DNA of 8,199 nt, taken from contig CALGOI010000352.1 of assembly GCA_937959065.1 (NCBI GenBank), positions 1 through 8,199 on the forward strand, written 5' to 3'. The position numbers and the translations under genes are program-made. The notes beneath the pieces are model-generated. The model had not been told where the DNA came from. It saw only the letters and a program-made list of their open reading frames with translations, and ran no database searches. Below are positions 1-6,245 of this stretch, piece by piece; the stretch's first letter is position 1, and every line of letters begins with the position of its first letter. The DNA comes from an uncultured Ignavibacteriota bacterium (GTDB taxonomy: Bacteria > Bacteroidota > Ignavibacteria > Tepidaquicellales > Tepidaquicellaceae).

Positions 1-768
1 AAGGTCAGTAATGTGAATTATACCGTCCAGTCCTCCAAGGTCCACGAATACACCGAAGTCCGTAATGGCTTTTACAGTTGCTTTCAGAGTATTGCCTTTC
101 TCGATAGTATTGAGCAGGTTCTCTCTCTGACCGGCCATTGCTTCTTCAATTAAGACCTTGTGCGATACGATTATATTTTCGATCTGGTTATTGATCTTGA
201 TGATCTTGAAGTCCATTGCTTTACCAACGTACTCATCATAATCCCTGATCGGCTTTGTGTCGATCTGTGAACCCGGTAAGAATGCCGTTAGTCCGTTTAG
301 ATCTACTACAAATCCTCCCTTGATCCTTCTTACACATTTTCCTTTGATTACATCGCCTTTTTCGTGAATGTCCACGATCCTGTCCCACATCTTAATAGAG
401 TCTGCTTTCTTCTTTGAAAGAATAAGCTGTCCTTCTTTGTCCTCTATCTTCTCGAGAAATATCTCTATCTCTCTTCCGATCTCTAATTCGGACTGGTCGT
501 TGAATTCGTTAACGGAAACTCTTCCGTCTGATTTTGAACCGATGTCTATTAATACGTCATCGCCGTTAATGGCAACAATTCTGCCCTTAACCAATTCGTT
601 TTCTTTGATCTGGTTAAAAGTCTTCTCGTAGAGTTTCAGCATTTCCTGATACTCTGCGTCATCGTAATCGGTTGTCTTGAATTTTGTGGATTTGATTGTG
701 TCTTCTTTTAGCGGGGTGTCCTGCAGATTGTCATCGTTTTTCTTTTCGATTGCTTCTGTCTCTGTCAA
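1..768 (-). CDS. rpsA: 30S ribosomal protein S1, N-terminal 256 residues (partial at left edge)
   Basis: S1 helps the 30S subunit bind and unfold mRNA through a string of OB-fold S1 domains. The minus-strand frame is open for 256 codons to the edge. After an acidic, low-complexity N-terminus (about 1-55), a first S1 domain covers about 57-125 (VKGRIVAINGDDVLIDIG). A second covers about 137-205 (KGDVIKGKCVRRIKGGFVVD, then LTAFLPGSQID). A third starts near 224 and contains DFGVFVDLGGLDGIIHITDL, the classical S1 signature, where the window ends. In the family, domains 1-2 dock on the ribosome and later ones bind RNA; those later ones lie outside the window. The chosen start is TTG (766-768), 7 bases after AGGAGGT. 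No ATG occurs in frame between that site and codon 43, and an ATG start at codon 43 would have a poorer ribosome-binding site. It lies downstream of cmk on the same strand, a common bacterial gene order. Confidence 0.95.
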   Translation of the reverse strand, partial: MTETEAIEKKNDDNLQDTPLKEDTIKSTKFKTTDYDDAEYQEMLKLYEKTFNQIKENELVKGRIVAINGDDVLIDIGSKSDGRVSVNEFNDQSELEIGREIEIFLEKIEDKEGQLILSKKKADSIKMWDRIVDIHEKGDVIKGKCVRRIKGGFVVDLNGLTAFLPGSQIDTKPIRDYDEYVGKAMDFKIIKINNQIENIIVSHKVLIEEAMAGQRENLLNTIEKGNTLKATVKAITDFGVFVDLGGLDGIIHITDL

Positions 769-775
769 AATATGT

Positions 776-782
776 ACCTCCT
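776..782 (-). promoter_or_regulatory. Strong Shine-Dalgarno of rpsA
   Basis: The minus strand reads AGGAGGT, with 7 bases between it and the TTG codon at 766-768. It is the only near-consensus ribosome-binding site I see in the window; cmk, eno, queA, ispD and the asparaginase gene show none. It decides the rpsA start codon. Confidence 0.8.
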
Positions 783-870
783 GCCTGTCTGCCGTATGTT
801 TGTTTTTTCTTCCGGCTTATTTTCCCTTACAGGTATAGGGTTAAAGTTTATAAAAAAATCACTGTTTGTC

Positions 871-891
871 ACCCTGAATTTATTTCAGGGT
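871..891. repeat. Short palindromic intergenic repeat between cmk and rpsA
   Basis: ACCCTGAA and TTCAGGGT form a perfect 8-bp stem around a 5-base loop (TTTAT), within the 134-base gap between the cmk stop and the rpsA start. On the plus strand, the stretch around it reads as a peptide of the type HPEFISGS. I recognise this as typical of dispersed palindromic repeats in many Bacteroidota-like and other genomes (general familiarity, not a search). On the minus strand the hairpin is followed some 10 bases later by a T-run, but not directly, so it is a poor intrinsic terminator. It could act on mRNA stability or attenuation between the two genes. Confidence 0.55.
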
Positions 892-902
892 CTGAAACTC
901 TA

Positions 903-1571
903 TTAATACTTATCGAGCTTGCAGATGATATGTTTATACATATAATCCACCTGCTCTTCAATAATCATGTTTGTTGTGTCCACCTCGACTGCGTCTTTGG
1001 CTTTCTTCAACGGGCTTTCCTTTCTCGATGAATCTATCTCGTCTCTTTTCTTGAGTTCGAGAACTATCTTATCGATCGGGATCCTGTGTCCCATGTCCCT
1101 GAAATCCTGCTGTCTTCTTGCCGCCCTCGTCTTGAGGTCGCACACTAAAAAGAACTTAATATCGGCATTCGGGAATACTACCGTCCCGATATCCCTTCCA
1201 TCCATTACAACACTTTGATCCTTGGCATAATTCCGCTGCTTTTCAACGAGCGAATCACGTAATTCCTTGATCTTGCTTATAGCGCTAACTTTATTGGTTA
1301 CGTCTAATGAACGGATGTCTTTTGTTACGTCTTTTCCGTCGAGTGTCACCTCTTCGGAATTCAATTTTATATCTGCGCCCTTTGCTAAATTTATTATATC
1401 TTTAACGTTATTCTTTGGGTCTAGATTATTTTTAAGTGCGAGGAGCGTCACCGCCCTGTACATTGCACCGCTATCTATATAAAGAGCTTTTAATTTATCT
1501 GCCAGTATCTTAGCCGACGTACTCTTTCCTGTCCCCGAGGGACCATCGATAGCCACTACGAAATTCCTCAT
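903..1571 (-). CDS. cmk: Cytidylate kinase (CMP/dCMP kinase)
   Basis: Cytidylate kinase transfers phosphate from ATP to CMP or dCMP in the cytoplasm, recycling pyrimidine nucleotides. The 222-residue protein matches the usual bacterial length. It has a P-loop GPSGTGKST (10-18), YIDSGAMYR (31-39) for the start of the CMP-binding region, DGRDIGTVVFPNADIKFFL (124-142), an Arg-rich lid TRAARR (148-153), and RDEIDSSRKESPL (176-188), where the family carries conserved R, D, R and SPL. All expected residues are present. It starts at ATG with no evident Shine-Dalgarno. Its stop is 134 bases upstream of the rpsA start on the same strand, so the two are probably co-transcribed or share regulation. It diverges from eno. 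Confidence 0.97.
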   Translation of the reverse strand: MRNFVVAIDGPSGTGKSTSAKILADKLKALYIDSGAMYRAVTLLALKNNLDPKNNVKDIINLAKGADIKLNSEEVTLDGKDVTKDIRSLDVTNKVSAISKIKELRDSLVEKQRNYAKDQSVVMDGRDIGTVVFPNADIKFFLVCDLKTRAARRQQDFRDMGHRIPIDKIVLELKKRDEIDSSRKESPLKKAKDAVEVDTTNMIIEEQVDYMYKHIICKLDKY

Positions 1572-1765
1572 ATAAACTGGTATGTATAGTTATTCTTGGC
1601 ACGTCTATTTTGTCGAAAGCCATAAATATCTTAAATTTAATCCCGATTTACAAGTTAAAAATTTATTAGCACTTTAGCTTAAACTTAGTCTTAGATAAGC
1701 ACTTAAATTACTGATAATTAATGCTATATCCTACTCGCCGTGCTATTTTTGGGTTAATTTATGAA

Positions 1766-1794
1766 TTGATTTCCCTGTACTTATTGATTATATT
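1766..1794 (+). promoter_or_regulatory. Candidate sigma-70-like promoter of eno
   Basis: TTGATT (1766-1771) and TATATT (1789-1794) are separated by exactly 17 bases, matching the consensus hexamers at 4/6 and 5/6. Transcription would start near 1801, giving a leader of about 34 bases before the enolase ATG. The rest of the 263-base divergent region 1572-1834 is AT-rich. It holds two AGCACTT copies 30 bases apart (1668-1674 and 1698-1704) and must also contain the cmk promoter, which I could not place convincingly. If the organism uses the Bacteroidota-type promoter consensus, this call weakens. Confidence 0.4.
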
Positions 1795-1834
1795 ACGGTT
1801 TCCTTATATCAAATTTAAGTACAGCCCCCAATAT

Positions 1835-3133
1835 ATGCCGCAGATAACTCGAGTCCATTCACGTGAAATATTAGATTCACGGGGAAATCCCACACTTGAA
1901 GTTGAAATTACGTTAAATTCCGGAGCAAAAGGCAGAGCTGCTGTTCCATCCGGCGCATCAACCGGAGAGCGGGAAGCAGTCGAGCTGCGTGACGGTGATA
2001 AATCACGGTATCTCGGCAAAGGTGTTACAAAAGCCTTGGATAATGTGAATAAAACCATCGCACCAAAGCTAATCGGAATGGATTCTACTTCACAAGTGGA
2101 GATCGACAATATGATGATCGAGCTCGACGGCACAGAAAACAAATCCAATCTCGGCGCGAATGCAATTCTCGGGGTATCGCTCGCATTGGCTTCCGCGTCA
2201 GCGGACGACCTCGGACTTCCATTATACAGGTATATTGGCGGAGTAAATTCACGTGTACTGCCCGTCCCGATGATGAATATCATCAACGGAGGCAAGCACG
2301 CAGATAATAATGTCGACTTCCAGGAATTCATGATAGTGCCTGCCGGGTTTAAGTCTTTTGCCGAGGCACTTCGCTGCGGCGCGGAGATATTCCATAATCT
2401 GAAGGACGTACTTCATGGAAAAGGGTACAATACGGCTGTCGGTGACGAGGGCGGATTCGCTCCGAATCTGAAATCGAACGAGGAAGCGATCGACGTTATC
2501 TCCGAAGCAGCGGACAAAGCCGGGTACAAACTCGGGGACCAGGTTTACATCGCGCTCGACGTAGCGTCCAGTGAAATGGTATCCGAAGGGAAAAGCGGTA
2601 AATACGAGTTTTATAAATCAGGAGCTCCGGCTAAATCGTCAGATGAGATGGTTAAGCTGTATGAAGAGCTGACAACAAAATACCCGATTATCAGCATAGA
2701 GGACGGACTGGACCAGAATGACTGGGACGGCTGGAAGAATCTTACTGCGGCGATCGGAAATAAAGTTCAGCTGGTCGGGGACGATCTATTTGTTACTAAT
2801 TCAAAAGAGCTATCCAGGGGGATAAAAGAAGACATCGCAAATTCCATTCTCGTAAAAGTGAACCAGATCGGTTCGCTCACCGAAACACTCAACGCGATAG
2901 AGCTCGCTAAAACACACAACTACACCTGCGTTATAAGTCATAGAAGCGGTGAAACGGAAGACACAACGATCTCCGATCTCGCAGTGGCTACAAATGCGGG
3001 TCAGATAAAGACAGGTTCATTATCGCGTACAGACAGGATTGTTAAGTATAACCAGCTTCTCCGCATCGAGGAGGAACTCGGTTCATCCGCCATTTACGCA
3101 GGCATGGACGCCTTTTATAATATCAGAAAATAA
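1835..3133 (+). CDS. eno: Enolase (phosphopyruvate hydratase)
   Basis: Enolase interconverts 2-phosphoglycerate and phosphoenolpyruvate in glycolysis and gluconeogenesis; it is a cytoplasmic Mg-dependent enzyme. The protein has 432 residues, a normal length. The N-terminal signature HSREILDSRGNPTLEVE begins at about residue 8. The catalytic set is complete: GDEGG with the acid Glu at 205, metal ligands in IALDVAS, SIEDGL and VGDDLF, the base Lys at 341 (LVKVNQIGS), SHRSGETED from 368 with His 369, and Lys 392 (GQIKTGS). The frame is open upstream to an ATG at 1721, but those 38 extra residues are hydrophobic and AT-rich and are not part of any enolase. The start at MPQITRVHSRE fits the family, and the candidate promoter lies inside the rejected extension. 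No Shine-Dalgarno is visible. queA follows after 53 bases. Confidence 0.98.
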   Translation: MPQITRVHSREILDSRGNPTLEVEITLNSGAKGRAAVPSGASTGEREAVELRDGDKSRYLGKGVTKALDNVNKTIAPKLIGMDSTSQVEIDNMMIELDGTENKSNLGANAILGVSLALASASADDLGLPLYRYIGGVNSRVLPVPMMNIINGGKHADNNVDFQEFMIVPAGFKSFAEALRCGAEIFHNLKDVLHGKGYNTAVGDEGGFAPNLKSNEEAIDVISEAADKAGYKLGDQVYIALDVASSEMVSEGKSGKYEFYKSGAPAKSSDEMVKLYEELTTKYPIISIEDGLDQNDWDGWKNLTAAIGNKVQLVGDDLFVTNSKELSRGIKEDIANSILVKVNQIGSLTETLNAIELAKTHNYTCVISHRSGETEDTTISDLAVATNAGQIKTGSLSRTDRIVKYNQLLRIEEELGSSAIYAGMDAFYNIRK

Positions 3134-3186
3134 CAGGTACGGCAAATAGTGTAAATGCCGCTAAGATTATAAACTAATTTCATTAG

Positions 3187-4221
3187 ATGAAACTATCTCA
3201 ATTTAAATACCCGATCCCTAAAAATCTCATCGCGAAGACTCCAAAAACTCCAAGGGATGCTTCAAGAATGATGGTGCTCAACAGGGATACACAGGATATA
3301 TCCGAAGCAAAGTTCAAAAGCATAATATCTCACTTTAAAGAAGGAGACGTTCTCGTACTGAATGAATCCAAGATATTTCCGGCAAGACTCTACGGTACGA
3401 AGGAAAAAACACGAGCAAAGATCGAAGTATTCCTTCTTAGACAGTTGTCCGAAGAAGAGAATATATGGGACGTTGTCGTTGACCCGGCACGTAAGGTGAG
3501 GATAGGAAACAGGATATTTTTCAATAAGAATCTCTACTGTGAAGTGATAGATAATACCACTTCACGGGGCAGGATAGTAAGATTCAATTACAAAGGGGAC
3601 TTCCGTAAGTATATAGAGAAGCTCGGTAAGATGCCGCTTCCTCCATACATCAAGCGTGAAGCTACGGAGAAGGATAAGAAGTCGTTCCAGACACTCTATG
3701 CAAAGAACGTCGGTTCAGTAGCAGCACCCTCAGCAGGATTCCACTTTACAAAAGACCTGCTAAACAGGATAAAGAAGAAGAAGGTAAAGATCGTAACGCT
3801 TACTCTTCATATCGGGCTTGGTACTTACCGCCTGGTTGAAGTAGAAGACCTTTCGAAGCACAGAATGGACTCCGAATATTATGAAATACCGAAAGAAACT
3901 GCTGAAATAATTAACGAAGCTATTGACCGGAAGAGGAAAGTCTATGCAGTAGGTCCCGACGTGGTGAAAGCTCTTGAATCAAGCGTTATCACAGGTAAGA
4001 TGGTTCGCCCGGGTAAAGGGTGGACAGATAAGTTCATACACCCTCCTCAGCAGGTCAGGGTAGTAGACGGGCTGATAGCCAATTTCCACCTGCCTCAGAG
4101 CACACAGCTGATGCTGGTTTGTGCTTTTGGCGACAGGGACTTTGTAATGAAGGCTTATAAGAAAGCAGCAAAGGACAAGTACCGTTTTTATGACTACGGT
4201 GATGTAATGTTCATTCACTAA
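3187..4221 (+). CDS. queA: S-adenosylmethionine:tRNA ribosyltransferase-isomerase
   Basis: QueA transfers and rearranges the ribosyl part of S-adenosylmethionine onto preQ1 at tRNA position 34, giving epoxyqueuosine. The protein has 344 residues, normal for the family. Visible family blocks are DASRMMVLNR (24-33), GDVLVLNESKIFPARLYG, WDVVVDPARKVRIGN, the core GSVAAPSAGFHFT (176-188; the usual form is APTAGLHFT), LHIGLGTYRLVEVEDL, HRMDSEYYEI, and FIHPPQQVRVVDGLIANFHLPQST near the C-terminus. The WTDKFIHPP and DPARKVRIG styles resemble Bacteroidota/Chlorobi members. One oddity is AVGPDVVKALESS (254-266), where the family usually has VGTT before the V(V/R).xLES stretch. It probably shares an operon with eno (53-base gap) and is followed by an intrinsic terminator. 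Confidence 0.96.
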   Translation: MKLSQFKYPIPKNLIAKTPKTPRDASRMMVLNRDTQDISEAKFKSIISHFKEGDVLVLNESKIFPARLYGTKEKTRAKIEVFLLRQLSEEENIWDVVVDPARKVRIGNRIFFNKNLYCEVIDNTTSRGRIVRFNYKGDFRKYIEKLGKMPLPPYIKREATEKDKKSFQTLYAKNVGSVAAPSAGFHFTKDLLNRIKKKKVKIVTLTLHIGLGTYRLVEVEDLSKHRMDSEYYEIPKETAEIINEAIDRKRKVYAVGPDVVKALESSVITGKMVRPGKGWTDKFIHPPQQVRVVDGLIANFHLPQSTQLMLVCAFGDRDFVMKAYKKAAKDKYRFYDYGDVMFIH

Positions 4222-4243
4222 ACAGGGTTACATTTTTTTATAC

Positions 4244-4269
4244 AAAGCCGGTGAAAGCCGGCTTTTTTT
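4244..4269 (+). terminator. Intrinsic terminator after queA
   Basis: AAAGCCGG (4244-4251) pairs with CCGGCTTT (4258-4265) around the 6-base loop TGAAAG, and a run of seven T (4263-4269) follows at once. It sits 22 bases after the queA stop and closes the eno-queA unit, separating it from ispD. Confidence 0.85.
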
Positions 4270-4301
4270 ATGCCCGGTATTATAATTTACTGCCTAATGC
4301 C

Positions 4302-4330
4302 TCAACATTCCTCTATATATTTCTTATATT
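4302..4330 (+). promoter_or_regulatory. Candidate promoter of ispD
   Basis: TCAACA (4302-4307) and TATATT (4325-4330) are 17 bases apart, matching the sigma-70 hexamers at 4/6 and 5/6. The start of transcription would fall near 4337, about 16 bases before the ATG. A promoter is expected here because an intrinsic terminator lies just upstream. The -10 hexamer is the same as in the eno candidate. The region is AT-rich, so chance matches are likely. Confidence 0.3.
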
Positions 4331-4352
4331 TACATTAAATTGACAATTTTTA

Positions 4353-5051
4353 ATGCGATATAAGGTAATTATTCCCGCATCCGGGCTTGGCAGCAGGTTC
4401 GGCGGAAAAACACCAAAGCAATTTCTTAAACTCGGTAAGGACCAGCAAGCAAAAGAAGTCCTCGCCTACACTATCGCAAAATTCCACTCCTTAAAACGCA
4501 TAGATGAAATTGTAATTGCCACTCATAAGAACTACATCCACAAAGTCAGGAAGATCGTTAAAGCAAATGGCTTTACAAAGGTAAAGAACGTTGTCCCCGG
4601 AGGTAAGACACGACAGCACTCTGTTTACAATGCATTAAAAAGACTCGACTGCAAAAAAGGAGACGTTATAATGGTTCACGATGCCGTACGTCCTTTTATA
4701 ACACGCAAAAAGATACGTGAGATAATGAACGAAATGAATCACCACAACGCGGTTATACCGGGGCTTAAGATAAACGACACTCTTAAAAAGGTCAGCAAGA
4801 ACAATTATATCGTGAATACACTTTCCCGTGATAATACCTGGCGGGTGCAAACACCGCAGGCATTCAAATATGGGCTGCTGATGAAGGCATACAATATTGT
4901 CATTAAGGATAAGTTCATCGGGACAGATGAAGCATCACTCATAGAGCACGCTAACCGAAAAGTCCGTATTATCGAGGGTGAGCGTTCCAACATAAAGATA
5001 ACGACAAAGGAAGACCTCAAGGTCGTGGATTACAATAAACTTCTTAAATAG
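4353..5051 (+). CDS. ispD: 2-C-methyl-D-erythritol 4-phosphate cytidylyltransferase
   Basis: IspD couples CTP to methylerythritol phosphate, the third step of the MEP isoprenoid pathway, in the cytoplasm. The 232-residue protein has the nucleotidyltransferase N-terminus IIPASGLGSRFGGKTPKQFL (6-25, with Arg 15 and Lys 22 in the CTP loop), PGGKTRQHSVYNAL, VHDAVRPF (108-115), INDTLKKV with Thr 143, SRDNTWRVQTPQAF (158-171) with Arg 159, GTDEASLIE, and NIKITTKEDL (213-222) with Lys 215. By eye these match the catalytic and substrate-binding Arg, Lys and Thr residues of the E. coli enzyme. The protein is unusually rich in Lys. It starts at ATG without a clear Shine-Dalgarno. Its stop is two bases before the next start, so it is very likely translationally coupled to the esterase gene. 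Confidence 0.95.
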   Translation: MRYKVIIPASGLGSRFGGKTPKQFLKLGKDQQAKEVLAYTIAKFHSLKRIDEIVIATHKNYIHKVRKIVKANGFTKVKNVVPGGKTRQHSVYNALKRLDCKKGDVIMVHDAVRPFITRKKIREIMNEMNHHNAVIPGLKINDTLKKVSKNNYIVNTLSRDNTWRVQTPQAFKYGLLMKAYNIVIKDKFIGTDEASLIEHANRKVRIIEGERSNIKITTKEDLKVVDYNKLLK

Positions 5052-5053
5052 TT

Positions 5054-6082
5054 ATGAGCTTAAAAGGAACAATAGTTTTAGAGAAATTCGACAGCGAAAT
5101 TTTAAAGGGTAACCCGCTCGGCGATCCGTCCGAAAGGACTTTTCCTGTGTACCTGCCCCCTTCTTATGAGAAGGGAGATACACGCTATCCTGTTGTGTTT
5201 ATGCTGACGGGGTTTACCGGTTTTGGTCTGATGCTAATGAATTACTCCTTTATGAATGAGAATATCGAACAGCGTCTCGACCGCCTCATTTCTGATAAAG
5301 TGATGAAGGAGATGATTGTCGTAATGCCTGACTGTATGACCAAATACGGCGGCAGCCAGTACATTAACTCGACTGCTACGGGTAACTACGAAGATTACAT
5401 TATTAAAGAACTCGTACCATACATCGACAGTAAGTACAGAACAATACCGGATTTGGATCACAGGGCTGTCATCGGTAAATCGAGCGGGGGATACGGCGCG
5501 GTAGTGCTCTCATTCAGGAACCCGGATGTATTCGGGCTGATGTGCTCGACTGCCGGCGATATGTATTTCGAATACTGCTACCTGCCGGCTTTCCCGCTAT
5601 TCGTACCGGGGATTGAGAAGAAGTACGGTAAAGGTGATGAAGGAGTTGTGAATTTCATTAAAGACGAACTCACATACCGTCAGCCTAAACCAAAATCATT
5701 CCACGATATTCTCAATACGATCGGCATGGCAAGCTGTTATTCTCCAAACCCTGCCGGACTGGAAACGAAGGGATATAATTTTGACCTGCCGCTGGATACG
5801 ACAACCGGCGAGATCAAATGGGATGTTTTTGCGAGATGGAAGGAGCATGACCCGGTGAATATGGCTGAACCGCTGTCGGATAACATTAAGAAATTGAAGA
5901 TGATTTACCTGGACGCGGGCAGAACGGACGAGTTCGGGCTGAATATCGGAGCAAGAATACTCGGCAGCAGGCTGGATGGCCTCGGAATCAAATACATCCA
6001 CGAGGAATTCGACGGGGGGCACTTCAGTGTACAGTACAGGAATGACCGCAGCTTTGAAATTTTGTCGGAGTATTTGGGATGA
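5054..6082 (+). CDS. Alpha/beta-hydrolase, putative esterase (esterase D family)
   Basis: A 342-residue serine hydrolase of the putative-esterase (esterase D/S-formylglutathione hydrolase-like) type; its substrate cannot be told from sequence. FPVYLPPSYEKGDTRYPVVFML (about 30-51) is the family's opening strand pattern. The nucleophile elbow is GKSSGGYGA with GxSxG at 141-145, so Ser 143 is the likely nucleophile. LDAGRTDEF (286-294) offers Asp 287 or Asp 292, and FDGGHFS (319-325) carries the likely catalytic His 323. About 144 residues separate Ser 143 from Asp 287, leaving room for a long lid. No signal peptide is seen, so it is probably cytoplasmic. It follows ispD by two bases, but no MEP-pathway role is known to me for such proteins. 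Its final codons were changed by a repeat insertion: the present end is EYLG, whereas the downstream copy of the same sequence would end EYF-stop. Confidence 0.85.
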   Translation: MSLKGTIVLEKFDSEILKGNPLGDPSERTFPVYLPPSYEKGDTRYPVVFMLTGFTGFGLMLMNYSFMNENIEQRLDRLISDKVMKEMIVVMPDCMTKYGGSQYINSTATGNYEDYIIKELVPYIDSKYRTIPDLDHRAVIGKSSGGYGAVVLSFRNPDVFGLMCSTAGDMYFEYCYLPAFPLFVPGIEKKYGKGDEGVVNFIKDELTYRQPKPKSFHDILNTIGMASCYSPNPAGLETKGYNFDLPLDTTTGEIKWDVFARWKEHDPVNMAEPLSDNIKKLKMIYLDAGRTDEFGLNIGARILGSRLDGLGIKYIHEEFDGGHFSVQYRNDRSFEILSEYLG

Positions 6083-6162
6083 GTCATTTTTTCCGACCTC
6101 ACCCCCGGCCCCTCTCCTTATTAAGGAGAGGGGAGTATCGTTCTCATTTTGTCGGAGTATTT
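6059..6162. repeat. 17-bp direct repeat flanking an inserted palindromic element at the esterase 3' end
   Basis: The 17-mer attttgtcggagtattt occurs at 6059-6075, as the last codons of the esterase, and again identically at 6146-6162, 87 bases on. Between them lie 70 bases containing a 12-bp-arm palindrome. After the second copy the sequence continues TTAA, so joining the upstream coding sequence to the second copy gives ...Glu-Tyr-Phe-stop. The simplest reading is an insertion with duplication of the target, leaving the gene with a new Leu-Gly-stop ending. Confidence 0.8.
6109..6133. repeat. Palindromic repeat element (CCCCTCTCC/GGAGAGGGG type)
   Basis: CCCCTCTCCTTA (6109-6120) and TAAGGAGAGGGG (6122-6133) are perfect inverted arms around one base, preceded by CCTCACCCCCGG. 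Read on the plus strand, it gives a peptide like SPPAPLLIKERG, familiar to me as a product of a widespread dispersed palindrome that is often miscalled as coding. No T-run follows on either strand, so it is not a standard terminator. It may still fold at the end of the ispD-esterase transcript and protect it. Confidence 0.7.
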
Positions 6163-6183
6163 TTAAGATTTGGTTAGTAAATT

Positions 6184-6209
6184 GTTATGTCTAACATAAC
6201 GGTTATGTT
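6184..6209. promoter_or_regulatory. Overlapping palindromes, candidate operator of the asparaginase operon
   Basis: Three copies of the 7-mer GTTATGT alternate in orientation: GTTATGT (6184-6190), ACATAAC (6194-6200) and GTTATGT (6202-6208). The last two extend to a perfect 8-bp inverted repeat with one central base (6193-6209, aacataacggttatgtt). This is the size and form of a binding site for a dimeric regulator, placed 37 bases upstream of the asparaginase ATG. TAATAC at 6225-6230 could be a -10 hexamer, which would put the -35 region inside the palindrome. The regulator is not in the window. It could instead be an RNA hairpin. Confidence 0.4.
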
Positions 6210-6245
6210 TTGGCAATAATTTTTTAATACAAAAATAATAGTTTA

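Noticed and set aside
696..1031. Plus-strand open frame across the cmk-rpsA gap
   Set aside because: It overlaps the start of rpsA and the end of cmk on the opposite strand and includes a palindromic repeat; no gene-like features.
1721..1834. In-frame upstream extension of enolase by 38 hydrophobic residues
   Set aside because: Enolases begin at the residues encoded from 1835, the extension is AT-rich intergenic-like sequence, and the best promoter candidate (1766-1794) lies inside it.
1804..2331. 175-codon open frame on the minus strand inside eno
   Set aside because: It is antisense to strongly conserved enolase coding sequence and shows no family motif.
4340..4345. Perfect TTGACA just before the ispD start
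   Set aside because: The only good -10 match (TATAAG at 4359-4364) is 13 bases away, too close, and transcription would begin inside the gene.
6109..6133. Palindrome as intrinsic terminator of ispD-esterase
   Set aside because: The stem is strong but no T-run follows on either strand.
5976..6194. Plus-strand open frame over the esterase end and the repeat
   Set aside because: Its peptide comes from the shifted esterase frame and the palindromic repeat (LLIKERG type), a known source of false gene calls.
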